From NCBI GenBank assembly GCA_030431525.1, contig JAUIJC010000002.1:62001-126000 (forward strand): a DNA stretch of 64,000 nt, in the 5' to 3' direction. Under the pieces are notes generated by a model. It had not been told where the DNA came from, did not search any database, and saw only the letters and a list, made by a program, of their open reading frames with translations. Positions 43,703-51,900 of the stretch are shown piece after piece (position 1 is the stretch's first letter; every line of letters begins with the position of its first letter). The DNA is from Bacteroidia bacterium. Its GTDB lineage: Bacteria; Bacteroidota; Bacteroidia; Cytophagales; JAAEPT01. Made by a program: the position numbers and the translations under genes.

Positions 43703-43969
43703 ATGATGCCTACGTATATTGTGATATATGATCTTAGTTCTGACGGAGATTACGATGAACTATACAAAAAACTGAAATCATTCAATGGGTGGGCTAAGAT
43801 AACAGAGTCTGCTTGGGCGATTGGTAGTTCAAAAAAAGCATCCGAAATCAGAGATGAATTGATTCCATTTGCTGGAGTTAATGGCAAATTATTTGTGATT
43901 AAGTCAGGTAAGGCAGCTGCATGGAAAAATGTTATTGCTTCTAATGAATGGCTTAAGAAATTTTTATAA
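43703..43969 (+). CDS. Cas2/SinR-like small protein, orphan
   Basis: 88 aa. TYIVIYDLSSDGDYDELYKK opens with the beta strand and Asp of the Cas2/VapD ferredoxin fold (YDL), and ESAWAIGSSKKASEIRDELIPF then NGKLFVIKSGKAAAW follows the pattern of SinR-type, Cas2-superfamily proteins found without CRISPR. No cas1, other cas gene or repeat array is present. AT-rich; the 290-base spacer before it shows only AT-rich sequence with a possible TAAATTTCG element. Forms a two-gene unit with 43972-44391 (two bases apart). May be a nuclease or toxin; this is not proven. Confidence 0.65.
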   Translation: MMPTYIVIYDLSSDGDYDELYKKLKSFNGWAKITESAWAIGSSKKASEIRDELIPFAGVNGKLFVIKSGKAAAWKNVIASNEWLKKFL

Positions 43970-43971
43970 GG

Positions 43972-44391
43972 ATGAGTGAGGAGAAAAACGAATCGTATCC
44001 AGTAAAAAGAGGACGTTTTGATTCATTAACTATATATGATGTCACCTCTCAAGAGCTAAAAATTATAGAAAATGGTTCGACAAATTCATTGTATTTGAAT
44101 TTTGCAATTTTCTTATTATCGGTATCTGCTTCTTTTTTTGTGTCAATCTTTACCGTAGACTGGTTTCCAGATTCAACAGAACAAAATGCCCATTTAGTTT
44201 CTTTTATTGTCTTCTTGATAATATCAATATTAACTCTCCTTGTTGGAATTATCTGTGGAATAGTTTGGTATCGTTCACATGATTCCTTTAAAGAAACAAT
44301 TAAAATTATTAAGCAGAGATTAAAGGAAGAAAAAATTGTTAACCCAAATGATGACGAATCAATTGATATTAAGTACTCTGATGATGACTAA
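43972..44391 (+). CDS. Small two-helix membrane protein paired with the Cas2-like gene
   Basis: 139 aa. N-terminal cytoplasmic stretch of about 42 residues, membrane helices at about 44-62 and 78-102, then a charged tail (SHDSFKETIKIIKQRLKEEK) ending in acidic residues (DDESIDIKYSDDD). Start follows the previous stop by two bases and overlaps AAGGATGAG, a rare good ribosome site (AAGG). AT-rich like its partner. No family recognised; small two-helix membrane proteins are frequent effectors in defence pairs, which is inference only. Confidence 0.65.
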   Translation: MSEEKNESYPVKRGRFDSLTIYDVTSQELKIIENGSTNSLYLNFAIFLLSVSASFFVSIFTVDWFPDSTEQNAHLVSFIVFLIISILTLLVGIICGIVWYRSHDSFKETIKIIKQRLKEEKIVNPNDDESIDIKYSDDD

Positions 44392-44470
44392 GAAATAGTG
44401 AGATTTTTTATTTGTTTATAGGGGTTAAGAATAAATACTTGATTTAAAATAGTCCAAATTGATGAAAGAA

Positions 44471-44511
44471 AAGAAGCCTAAAATAGATTTGTTATTTTAG
44501 GCTTCTTTTTT
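44471..44511. terminator. Bidirectional terminator after the Cas2-like pair
   Basis: AAGAAGCCTAAAATA and TATTTTAGGCTTCTTTTTT: 15-bp perfect stem with T run. Confidence 0.93.
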
Positions 44512-44527
44512 ACTACAAAAAAAAATA

Positions 44528-45388
44528 TCACTCAAACTCCTCCACCAAATCTCCCATTTTTCCCATCTGGTAATCCGTAATGGCCTGATTGATTTGAGGG
44601 ATACTGTTCAGTACAAATGGACCGTGGGAGACCACTTCCTCATTTAATGGCTCTCCAATCATAAGAAGTAAGAGGCTTTCTTCGGTGGAAGCAATCTCTA
44701 CTTTTTCACCATCCAACCATGCCAAATGTTTCTTTTTGAGTGGTGTGTCGTTGACGATAGCATTGCCTTTGATTTGGTAGATGGCGCCATTGAAATCCTT
44801 TGGCAAAGGAAGAATGGTTTTTCCTCCAGGTTGGATCTTGATGCTTGCCAAAGTCACAGGGCTGTGGGAAGAAACAGGGCCTTTCACGCCTTGAATTTCT
44901 CCGCTGGCAATACCCAAAATGACTTTTCCGCCGTCCAAGGTAAGCTTTGGAACATCCTTGCCATCCAGATTGAAATAGGTTGGCTGATCCATTTTATGTT
45001 TGGCAGGGGTATTCACCCAAAGCTGGATAAACTCTAAGGTTCCACCATTTTCAGCCAAGTCTTTTGATGGCCGTTCGCTGTGCACCACGCCATGGTCGGC
45101 GTTCATCCACTGAAAACCACCTGGTCCCACTTGCGCTTGGTTGCCCATAGAATCTCGGTGAGTCAGAGTGCCTTCCACGATAAAGCTGACAGGGGAAAAT
45201 CCACGGTGAGGATGGGGTGGAACACCTTTATTTTCTTCCTTTTCACCGCCTGGGAATTTCAGGACGGCATGGTGGAGGAGTAGGAAAGGGTCAACCTGTT
45301 CCACTTGTCGTGAGGGGAGGGCTTGGTCGATGAGTAGACCGCCCATATTGATTTTCTCGGCTCGGATAATGGATTTTATGTTTTTCAT
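44528..45388 (-). CDS. Pirin family protein
   Basis: 286 aa bicupin. FLLLHHAV, GVPPHPHRGFSPVSFIVEG (metal-binding HxH region, about 57-75), GPGGFQWMNADHGVVHSE (about 92-109) are the pirin motifs. Bacterial pirins bind iron and some are quercetin 2,3-dioxygenases or redox regulators; the role here is open. A perfect palindrome lies 20 bases before the start, and the MarR regulator follows the same strand upstream, so the gene is probably derepressed by a MarR ligand. Confidence 0.92.
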   Translation of the reverse strand: MKNIKSIIRAEKINMGGLLIDQALPSRQVEQVDPFLLLHHAVLKFPGGEKEENKGVPPHPHRGFSPVSFIVEGTLTHRDSMGNQAQVGPGGFQWMNADHGVVHSERPSKDLAENGGTLEFIQLWVNTPAKHKMDQPTYFNLDGKDVPKLTLDGGKVILGIASGEIQGVKGPVSSHSPVTLASIKIQPGGKTILPLPKDFNGAIYQIKGNAIVNDTPLKKKHLAWLDGEKVEIASTEESLLLLMIGEPLNEEVVSHGPFVLNSIPQINQAITDYQMGKMGDLVEEFE

Positions 45389-45408
45389 GGCTCTTCAATG
45401 TCTTGATA

Positions 45409-45429
45409 ATAGTTGTTTTAAACAACTAT
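45409..45429. promoter_or_regulatory. Probable MarR operator before the pirin gene
   Basis: ATAGTTGTTT-T-AAACAACTAT: 10-bp perfect inverted repeat with one central base, 20 bases upstream of the pirin ATG. Shares GTTGTT...AACAAC with the site before marR, but with three more central bases. Confidence 0.65.
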
Positions 45430-45559
45430 GTGGGTTCAGTTTTGGGGACAATTGGCTGATTTACTGAGAGGTTATTTCCTTCAATCAGTTCCTTGCGCTA
45501 TGCTAAGGATGACAGCCTTGCTGGCAGGCCTAAGTTTCCTTTACAGTTTATTCAGAAGC

Positions 45560-45591
45560 TAAAATCTAAGGTCTAATCTCTAAAGTCTCTA
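45560..45591. repeat. Spacer repeat TCTAATCTCTAAAGTCT, copy 2
   Basis: AAATCTAAGGTCTAATCTCTAAAGTCTCT (partly), the same word as at 36189-36210. It reaches into the end of marR and supplies its stop codon on the minus strand. The rest of the 200-base spacer has no gene. Confidence 0.7.
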
Positions 45592-46050
45592 AGGCCTTAT
45601 CAGGTCTAAAACACGGCTGAACGCCGAGGCCTGTTCCGTGGTGATTTTGCTTTGAAGGTTCTCATAGTCAAACACCTTTTCAATTTCGGGTTCCAATGCC
45701 TTTAGGATGCCAATGCCTGCCTTGGTGATGGACACCTCAACCCTTCGGCGGTTGGTGGGGCAGGTTTCTCGGATGATGAATTCCTTTTTGACCAGTCGGT
45801 CCATCAGTCGGGTCAGGTCCGAGTTTTTGAACATAATGCGCTCCTTGATTTCATGCACGTACAAGGCCTTAGGGTGACTTCCGTTCAAAATCCTCAGGAT
45901 ATTGTACTGGGGGTGCGTCAATCCGTATTCCTTGAAAACGGCGGAAAGCTTTTGTTCAAAAAGGTCGGCTGTGTACAAAATGTTCAGCATCATGCGCTGG
46001 TGCTCATTTTTGAAGCTCGACTGTAGTTCCTGATCAATTGGTTTTCCCAT
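45589..46050 (-). CDS. MarR-family transcriptional regulator
   Basis: 153 aa from the ATG at 46050 (MGKPIDQELQ); the track start is a TTG inside the operator. Winged-helix DNA-binding region: YNILRILNGSHPKALYVHEI (about 54-73), RIMFKNSDLTRLMDRLVKKEFI (recognition helix) and ETCPTNRRRVEVSITKAG (wing). Likely represses itself and the pirin gene, because both have GTTGTT/AACAAC palindromes. The ligand is unknown. Confidence 0.93.
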   Translation of the reverse strand: MGKPIDQELQSSFKNEHQRMMLNILYTADLFEQKLSAVFKEYGLTHPQYNILRILNGSHPKALYVHEIKERIMFKNSDLTRLMDRLVKKEFIIRETCPTNRRRVEVSITKAGIGILKALEPEIEKVFDYENLQSKITTEQASAFSRVLDLIRP

Positions 46051-46054
46051 CTCT

Positions 46055-46072
46055 TTTGTTGTTAACAACAAA
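46055..46072. promoter_or_regulatory. Probable MarR autoregulatory operator
   Basis: TTTGTTGTTAACAACAAA: perfect 18-bp palindrome four bases before the marR ATG, followed by a further half-site ATGTTGT. Confidence 0.7.
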
Positions 46073-46159
46073 TGTTGTGATAAAGTTTTATTTAGTCAAG
46101 GGAGATGCTGGGAAATTTGGGATGTGGTTTTGGTTTAGGAGACAGGGCTTGGAAGTATT

Positions 46160-46918
46160 CTATTCCTTTCTCCAATCAGCACTTAAATGGCGCTTGCCAA
46201 CCACTCCAAAAATTTGGGCACGACTCACCTCTTTTTCAAAGGTGGGAATGTCAAAGCTTGGCTCAAGATCAACGGGGACATCCTGTTTTTCAATGATGTC
46301 GGTAAATCCTCTGTTTTCGATTGCTGTTTCAGAAAAGTAAATGGCCAAGCGAAGGGAAAAGTAGTTTCCGTAGGGATAAGGCTTATCTGGATTGACCTCA
46401 AAAACTTCATTGCTGATCCAAAGGCGTTCTCCATTTTCAAAAACCAATTCCCAAATCGCAGGAAATCGGGCAATGCGGTCCTCATCATAATAGCCAGCCT
46501 CTTTGTCCAATTGGGTGCGCACCCCTTGCGTCAGTCGCCAATGAAGGTGCACTCCAGAAATGGGGACATTCAATATGTTTTTATAGTTGGGGTGCTGGCT
46601 AAGGTTTAGGAGTTTTTCGGGTTCAAAGCGTACTTGATGGGGCGTAAAGTCAATATTTTCGATGCCATTGGTATCCGAAAACAAGTTGTTTGTCTCAATG
46701 CCACAAACGGTGCTGTCATCCATGCTGAGCCAAAGCTTCATATCCACAAAGTGCATTGCCTGTTTTCCTACCTCGTGACCATTGGAGTTTCCTTCAATTA
46801 ATTCATAGTAATGAACTCCTTGGATGGATTTTCCAATTAGCCGATGGGAAATTTGGCTAATGTATTCTTTAACAAAGGTTTCGTAGGAAATTGGTGGTGG
46901 AAGCGGGGTGGGTGGCAT
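46160..46918 (-). CDS. Hypothetical protein
   Basis: 252 aa soluble protein. Proline-rich start (MPPTPLPPPISYETF), then alpha/beta sequence with conserved-looking patches SISGVHLHWRL-like (GVHLHWRLTQGVRTQLDKE), FPAIWELVFENGERLWISNE and NYFSLRLAIYF. The Trp/Phe/Tyr-rich style resembles immunity or effector-binding proteins, but I recognise no family. Transcribed on its own between marR and the HMA gene; the C-terminus (VVGKRHLSADWRKE) is basic. Confidence 0.65.
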   Translation of the reverse strand: MPPTPLPPPISYETFVKEYISQISHRLIGKSIQGVHYYELIEGNSNGHEVGKQAMHFVDMKLWLSMDDSTVCGIETNNLFSDTNGIENIDFTPHQVRFEPEKLLNLSQHPNYKNILNVPISGVHLHWRLTQGVRTQLDKEAGYYDEDRIARFPAIWELVFENGERLWISNEVFEVNPDKPYPYGNYFSLRLAIYFSETAIENRGFTDIIEKQDVPVDLEPSFDIPTFEKEVSRAQIFGVVGKRHLSADWRKE

Positions 46919-47014
46919 GCTTGAGTGGACTACAGATTTTAGAGAACCAAATTGTTATTGGGTGACTTCTAAACTTGTTCTTGAATAAATTGCGGGAAGA
47001 ACTGAAAATAAGCC

Positions 47015-47731
47015 ATGAATCATAGCTATCAATTATCGGGATTGACCTGCCAAGGATGTGTGGCCAAGGTGAAAGCTACCTTTGAGGCCATGCCTGAAGT
47101 CAAGGAGGCAAAGGTAAGCCTCACTGAATTGGCCTTGGAAACTAAGCAGGAAATCCCATTGGCACAACTTAGGGAGGTGCTTGCCAGTGCAGGAAACTAT
47201 CAGATTTCATCTTCGCCAAAGGTGATGGAGGAGTCCGAGGAATTGCCCGAGAAAAGCCTGACGACTTATAAACCGCTGTTGCTGATTGTTGGATTTATTG
47301 CTGGCGTGACTGCTTTGGCGCAATATCCCTTCGGTGAATTTTCGTCCATGTTATGGATGCGTCATTTTATGGCGGGCTTCTTTCTGGTCTTCTCCTTTTT
47401 CAAGTTTTTGAATTTGGAGGGCTTTGCCAATTCATACCGCATGTATGACATCGTGGCCGAGAAGTGGAAAGGCTGGGGCTATATTTATCCCTTTGTGGAG
47501 CTTGGTCTTGGCGTCCTTTACCTCACCAATGTAGCGCCTGAGTTTACGAACTGGGTAACCATAGTAGTACTCGGGGTAAGCACCATTGGCGTGGTAAAAA
47601 GCAATTTGAACAAACGAAAAATCAAATGCGCTTGTTTGGGCGATGTGTTCAATCTGCCAATGAGTACCGTCACCATCGTGGAGGATGTTTCTATGGTATT
47701 GATGGCGGTTGCCATGCTGGTATTGATTTGA
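47015..47731 (+). CDS. HMA heavy-metal-binding domain fused to MauE-like membrane domain
   Basis: 238 aa. N-terminal HMA domain (residues 1-70) with metal site GLTCQGCVAKV (CxxC). After a linker, four membrane helices (about 88-105, 117-137, 150-167, 180-195, plus one at the C-terminus) carry FVELGLGVLYL and the pair CACLGDVFNLPMSTVTIVED, as in MauE/DoxX-like redox membrane proteins. The fusion suggests delivery of copper or another soft metal to a membrane redox step. Lies at the start of the metal-efflux region but is a separate transcript. Confidence 0.82.
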   Translation: MNHSYQLSGLTCQGCVAKVKATFEAMPEVKEAKVSLTELALETKQEIPLAQLREVLASAGNYQISSSPKVMEESEELPEKSLTTYKPLLLIVGFIAGVTALAQYPFGEFSSMLWMRHFMAGFFLVFSFFKFLNLEGFANSYRMYDIVAEKWKGWGYIYPFVELGLGVLYLTNVAPEFTNWVTIVVLGVSTIGVVKSNLNKRKIKCACLGDVFNLPMSTVTIVEDVSMVLMAVAMLVLI

Positions 47732-47809
47732 TATCCAACATTTCTACTAAGAGGGCCTCCTTTCCTCCCCAACGCTGTCAACTTAAGGGTGAACTGGGAT
47801 ATAAATTTT

Positions 47810-47968
47810 AACCACGGAGAAAGGGAGAAAAGGAGCAGGTCATGATTCAGAGGAGAAAAGGCAAAGCCTTTGGAGAGGGAGAGGTGTAGTGTTCTCCTTT
47901 TCTCAACACACCAATCATTTCATTATTGAACAATATTGAGTCTCCCTACCTCCCTTTCTCCGTGGTTA
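47810..47968. repeat. CCACAGAG-family inverted repeat, copy 3
   Basis: AACCACGGAGAAAGGGAGAA at the left and TCCCTTTCTCCGTGGTT at the right are near-exact inverses, with a longer inner region than other copies. The spacer 47732-47809 and 47969-48000 has nothing else clear. Confidence 0.85.
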
Positions 47969-48000
47969 AAAACCATCCATTGGGCTACTCCCTTGCACGA

Positions 48001-48384
48001 TTAAATCTCGTATAACTCCAAAGGAAGCTGGTCGGGGTCCTCAAAAAAGGTGAAGCGTTTTCCAGTGAATTCGTCAACGCGGATAGGCTCTGTGATGACA
48101 CTTTTGGCATTAAGTTCCTTAACCACGGCGTCCAAATCGTCCACTTGAAAAGCCAAATGACGTAATCCTCGGGCTTCAGGGCGGGAGGGACGCAATGGCG
48201 TATTTGGAAAGGAAAACAACTCGATGACGTATTGGCCATTAAGGGCTAAATCCAATTTGTAAGATTGCCGTTCTTCTCGATAAACCTCTTGGATAGGCTC
48301 TAAACCAAGGATTTCAGTGTAAAAATGCTTGGACTTTTCGTAGTCTGAGCAGATGATGGCGATATGATGAATTCCCTTCAACAT
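48001..48384 (-). CDS. Glyoxalase/VOC-family protein (GloA2/YaeR-like)
   Basis: 127 aa with two VOC repeats: HHIAIICSDYEKSKHFYTEILGLE at the N-terminus and LRHLAFQVDDLDAVVKEL (about 73-90) with the metal His and the C-terminal Glu in LPLELYEI. This is the small YaeR/GloA2 type; the true substrate is not known, and glyoxalase I activity is uncertain. Divergent from the HYC_CC_PP gene. Confidence 0.88.
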   Translation of the reverse strand: MLKGIHHIAIICSDYEKSKHFYTEILGLEPIQEVYREERQSYKLDLALNGQYVIELFSFPNTPLRPSRPEARGLRHLAFQVDDLDAVVKELNAKSVITEPIRVDEFTGKRFTFFEDPDQLPLELYEI

Positions 48385-48438
48385 TGAATCTTGCAGTTGA
48401 AATATGTTAGTTTGTAATCAAAGATAAACCGTTCCTGT

Positions 48439-48849
48439 TTGAAACGCTGTTTAGCCATATTGTTGTCTTTCATGATGTTGCTCACCAACATGAGCTTCAC
48501 TGTGGCCACCCATTTTTGTGGGGGCAAAGCGGTGAAGTCCTCTGTAATGATGGGCAAGAAGGATATTGGCTGTGGGATGGAAATGCCTGTGGTGGATGAT
48601 TGTGAGGACAGTCCACAGCTAACCAAAAAGAGATGTTGTGAGAGTCACTTTGACGAGTTGCAAACGGCTGGCGACTACCACAAAAGCGTACAAGTCCTTG
48701 ATTTGGACATTGAAATAGTGACCGCCTTTTTGGGCGTATTTTTTAAGTTATGGATTGGGGAAACTACTGCCTCACAATCCGTAAGAATCAATTCTCCCCC
48801 CTTAATTCTCAAGAATTTATTGGTTTTGCATCAGGTCTTCAGGCTGTGA
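48439..48849 (+). CDS. HYC_CC_PP family protein
   Basis: 136 aa. Signal peptide or helix (MKRCLAILLSFMMLLTNMSF), then HFCGGK (the HYC-type motif), KKRCCESHFDE (CC) and NSPPLI (PP), in the order that names the family. Members lie upstream of metal-efflux genes in Bacteroidetes, as here (81 bases before cusA), and are presumed to bind metal in the envelope. Many of the other Cys and Met residues (GCGMEMPVVDDCEDS) support this. Confidence 0.88.
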   Translation: MKRCLAILLSFMMLLTNMSFTVATHFCGGKAVKSSVMMGKKDIGCGMEMPVVDDCEDSPQLTKKRCCESHFDELQTAGDYHKSVQVLDLDIEIVTAFLGVFFKLWIGETTASQSVRINSPPLILKNLLVLHQVFRL

Positions 48850-48930
48850 TAATGGTCCGTGTTGCGTATGTACATCTAGATGTTCCTTACGCTCATGCTG
48901 TCTCATTGTCATTGACCTAAGATTGCTAAT

Positions 48931-51900
48931 GTGCTAAATCAAATTATTCGTTTTTTCCTCTATAACCGATTGGTGACCGCCCTGTTGCTGGTGGCTATCG
49001 TGGCATGGGGAATCATCACTGCACCATTCGGTTGGAAGGTCGGTTTCTTACCTTCTGACCCCGTCCCCGTGGATGCCATTCCAGACATCGGGGAAAACCA
49101 ACAAATTGTATTTACGGAATGGAAAGGGCGTTCGCCCCAAGACATTGAGGACCAAATCAGCTATCCGCTGACCACCTCTTTGCTTGGTATCGCTGGCGTC
49201 AAAACCATTCGAAGTTCCTCCATTTTCGGGACCTCCACTATCTTCATCATTTTTGATGAGGACGTGGATTTCTATTGGTCTAGGTCCCGCATCCTTGAAA
49301 AGCTCAATTCCCTCCCCAAAAATCTATTGCCAGATGGCGTGACGCCCACCTTGGGGCCAGACGCTACGGGCCTCGGGCAAATCTTCTGGTACACCCTCGA
49401 AGGGCGAGATAAGGAGGGAAACCCGACAGGTGGTTGGGATTTGCATGAGATTCGTTCCGCTCAAGATTTCTATGTGAAATACGGATTGAGCGCCGTGGAT
49501 GGCGTTTCCGAGGTGGCCTCCATTGGCGGATATGTCAAGGAATATCAGGTGGATGTCAATCCTGATGCGATGAAGGCCTACGGCATTTCTTTGAAACAGG
49601 TGATCAAGGCTGTCAAGGAATCCAACCGTGATGTGGGCGCCAAAACCATTGAAATCAACCAAGCTGAATATTTCGTGCGTGGCCTCGGCTATGTGAAGAG
49701 TGTGGCGGACTTGGAGATGGCCGTGGTAGATGTACAAGACAATGTCCCGATTCGGATTAAAGACGTGGCGGTCGTCCATTTGGGACCAGAGACACGACGG
49801 GGAGTATTGGATAAGGACGGCGCCGAGGTGGTCGGCGGAGTGGTGATTGCCCGATACGGGGCAAACCCCTTGGCTGTCATCAATCGTGTGAAAAGCAAGA
49901 TTAGGGAGATTTCCTCGGGTTTGCCTTCTAAAACCTTATCCGATGGAAGGGTGAGCCAATTGACTGTGGTTCCGTTCTACGATCGCACCCAGCTCATCAA
50001 TGAAACCTTGGGAACGCTGGAAGAGGCACTTTCCTTGGAGGTGGTGATTACGGTGCTGGTCATCGTGGTGATGATGCTCAATCTGCGGGCTTCCATACTA
50101 GTATCTGGATTGCTCCCAATCGCCATTTTATTGGTTTTTGTAGGCATGCGCTATGTTGGTGTGGATGCCAATATTGTTGCCTTGTCGGGCATCGCCATTG
50201 CCATCGGCACCATGGTCGATTTGGGCATTGTCCTCTCGGAGAATGTCCTGTCAACCATGGATGAGCATCCCGAAAAGAAGTTGGTGGACAGTATCTATAC
50301 CGCATCTTCTGAGGTGAGTGGAGCCATTGTCACGGCAGTGTCTACCACCATCGTCAGCTTCCTTCCAGTGTTCCTGATGGAGTCAGCTGAAGGGAAACTG
50401 TTCCGTCCATTGGCTTGGACAAAGACCTTTGCCTTGGTGGGCGCTTTGATTGTGGCCCTGCTGATTTTGCCGACTTTGGCGTATTGGATGTTTCGGGGGA
50501 GTACAAAGTACGGAGTACAGAGTACAGAGCCTCGCCGTCTGTTCAGAAGCTCCGTACTCAAGAAGTGGTCTGAAAGCTCCGTACTTCGTACTCTGTACTC
50601 AGTACTAAAGAAGGAATACCTCGTAGCGCTTTGTGTCACCTATTTGCTCGCGCAATACTGGATGCCTTTGGGGCCAGATAAATCCTTGTTGATGAATGCC
50701 TTATTTGTAGGCTTGTTGGTGGGATTGGTATTGGGAGGATTCTATCTGCTGGAGCGCTATTACCTGAACATATTGAGCTGGACCTTAGCCAACAAAGGGA
50801 AGTTTCTGCTCATTCCTGCCACCGTGATGGTATTTGGGCTATTTGTATGGCAGGGCTTTGACTCCATATTGGGCTTCATTCCCAAGGCTTTTGACCGTGT
50901 TGGTTGGAATGTTCGCACGACCAAATTATGGTCCTCCATGAGCCATGAGTTTTCGGGCATAGGTCAGGAGTTTATGCCTTCCTTGGATGAGGGTAGCTTT
51001 TTGTTGATGCCCACTTCCATGCCTCATGCCGGAGTGGAGCAGAACAAGCGGGTGGTGCAACAATTGGACATGCTGGTGGCCAATATTCCAGAAGTAGATT
51101 TGGTAGTCGGTAAAATGGGGCGTGCCAATACGGCCATGGATCCTGCGCCAATCTCCATGTATGAGAATATCATCAACTACAAGCCGGAGTTTTTGGTCAA
51201 TGAAAAGGGCCATCGTATTCGTTTCAAGGTGGATGATAAAGACCGATTCATTCTAAGGACTGGGGATGCGATTTCCAATCAAGATGCCTTGAAGCAAGGG
51301 GTTCAGGAAAAGGATTTGGTTCCCGATAAACATGGCCAGTATTTCAGGAATTGGCGTGAGCACATCACTTCTCCTGATGATATCTGGAAGGAGATTGTAA
51401 AGGTGACGAAGCTTCCCGGAGTAACCTCAGCTCCCAAGTTGCAACCCATAGAAACCAGATTGGTGATGTTGCAGACAGGCATGCGCGCACCGATGGGCAT
51501 CAAGGTGTTTGGGCCAGACCTCAAGACGATAGAGGCCTTTGGTCGGGAGCTTGAAGGCATTCTCAAAAATGTCCCGTCTGTTAAAGCAGAGGCCGTTTTT
51601 GCAGATCGCATTGTGGGCAAACCCTATCTCCATCTCAATATCAACCGTTCGGCCATCGCCCGTTATGGGCTGAGCATTGAGATGGTGCAACAGGTGATTG
51701 AGAGCGCTATTGGAGGCATGCCGATTACCACCACGGTGGAAGGCAGAGAGCGCTATCCCGTTAGGGTGCGCTATCCGCGTGAGTTGCGCGACAGTCCAGA
51801 CAAATTGGCAGAGGTGCTGATGCCGACCCCAACTGACGCACAAGTCCCCTTGGGGGAGTTGGTCGATTTTGAATACGTGCAAGGACCGCAAGCCATCAAA

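Noticed and set aside
43633-43731. 32-codon reading frame overlapping the start of the Cas2-like gene
   Set aside because: Plausible codons, but no ribosome site and it overlaps the better gene by 29 bases in another frame; left out for lack of support.
43703-43969. Part of a CRISPR-Cas locus
   Set aside because: No cas1, effector genes or repeat-spacer array in the surroundings; the sequence fits the free-standing Cas2-superfamily type better.
50500-50616. Sequencing or assembly artefact in cusA
   Set aside because: The frame is kept on both sides and related repeats occur at four other sites, so a real insertion is more likely; an error cannot be fully excluded.
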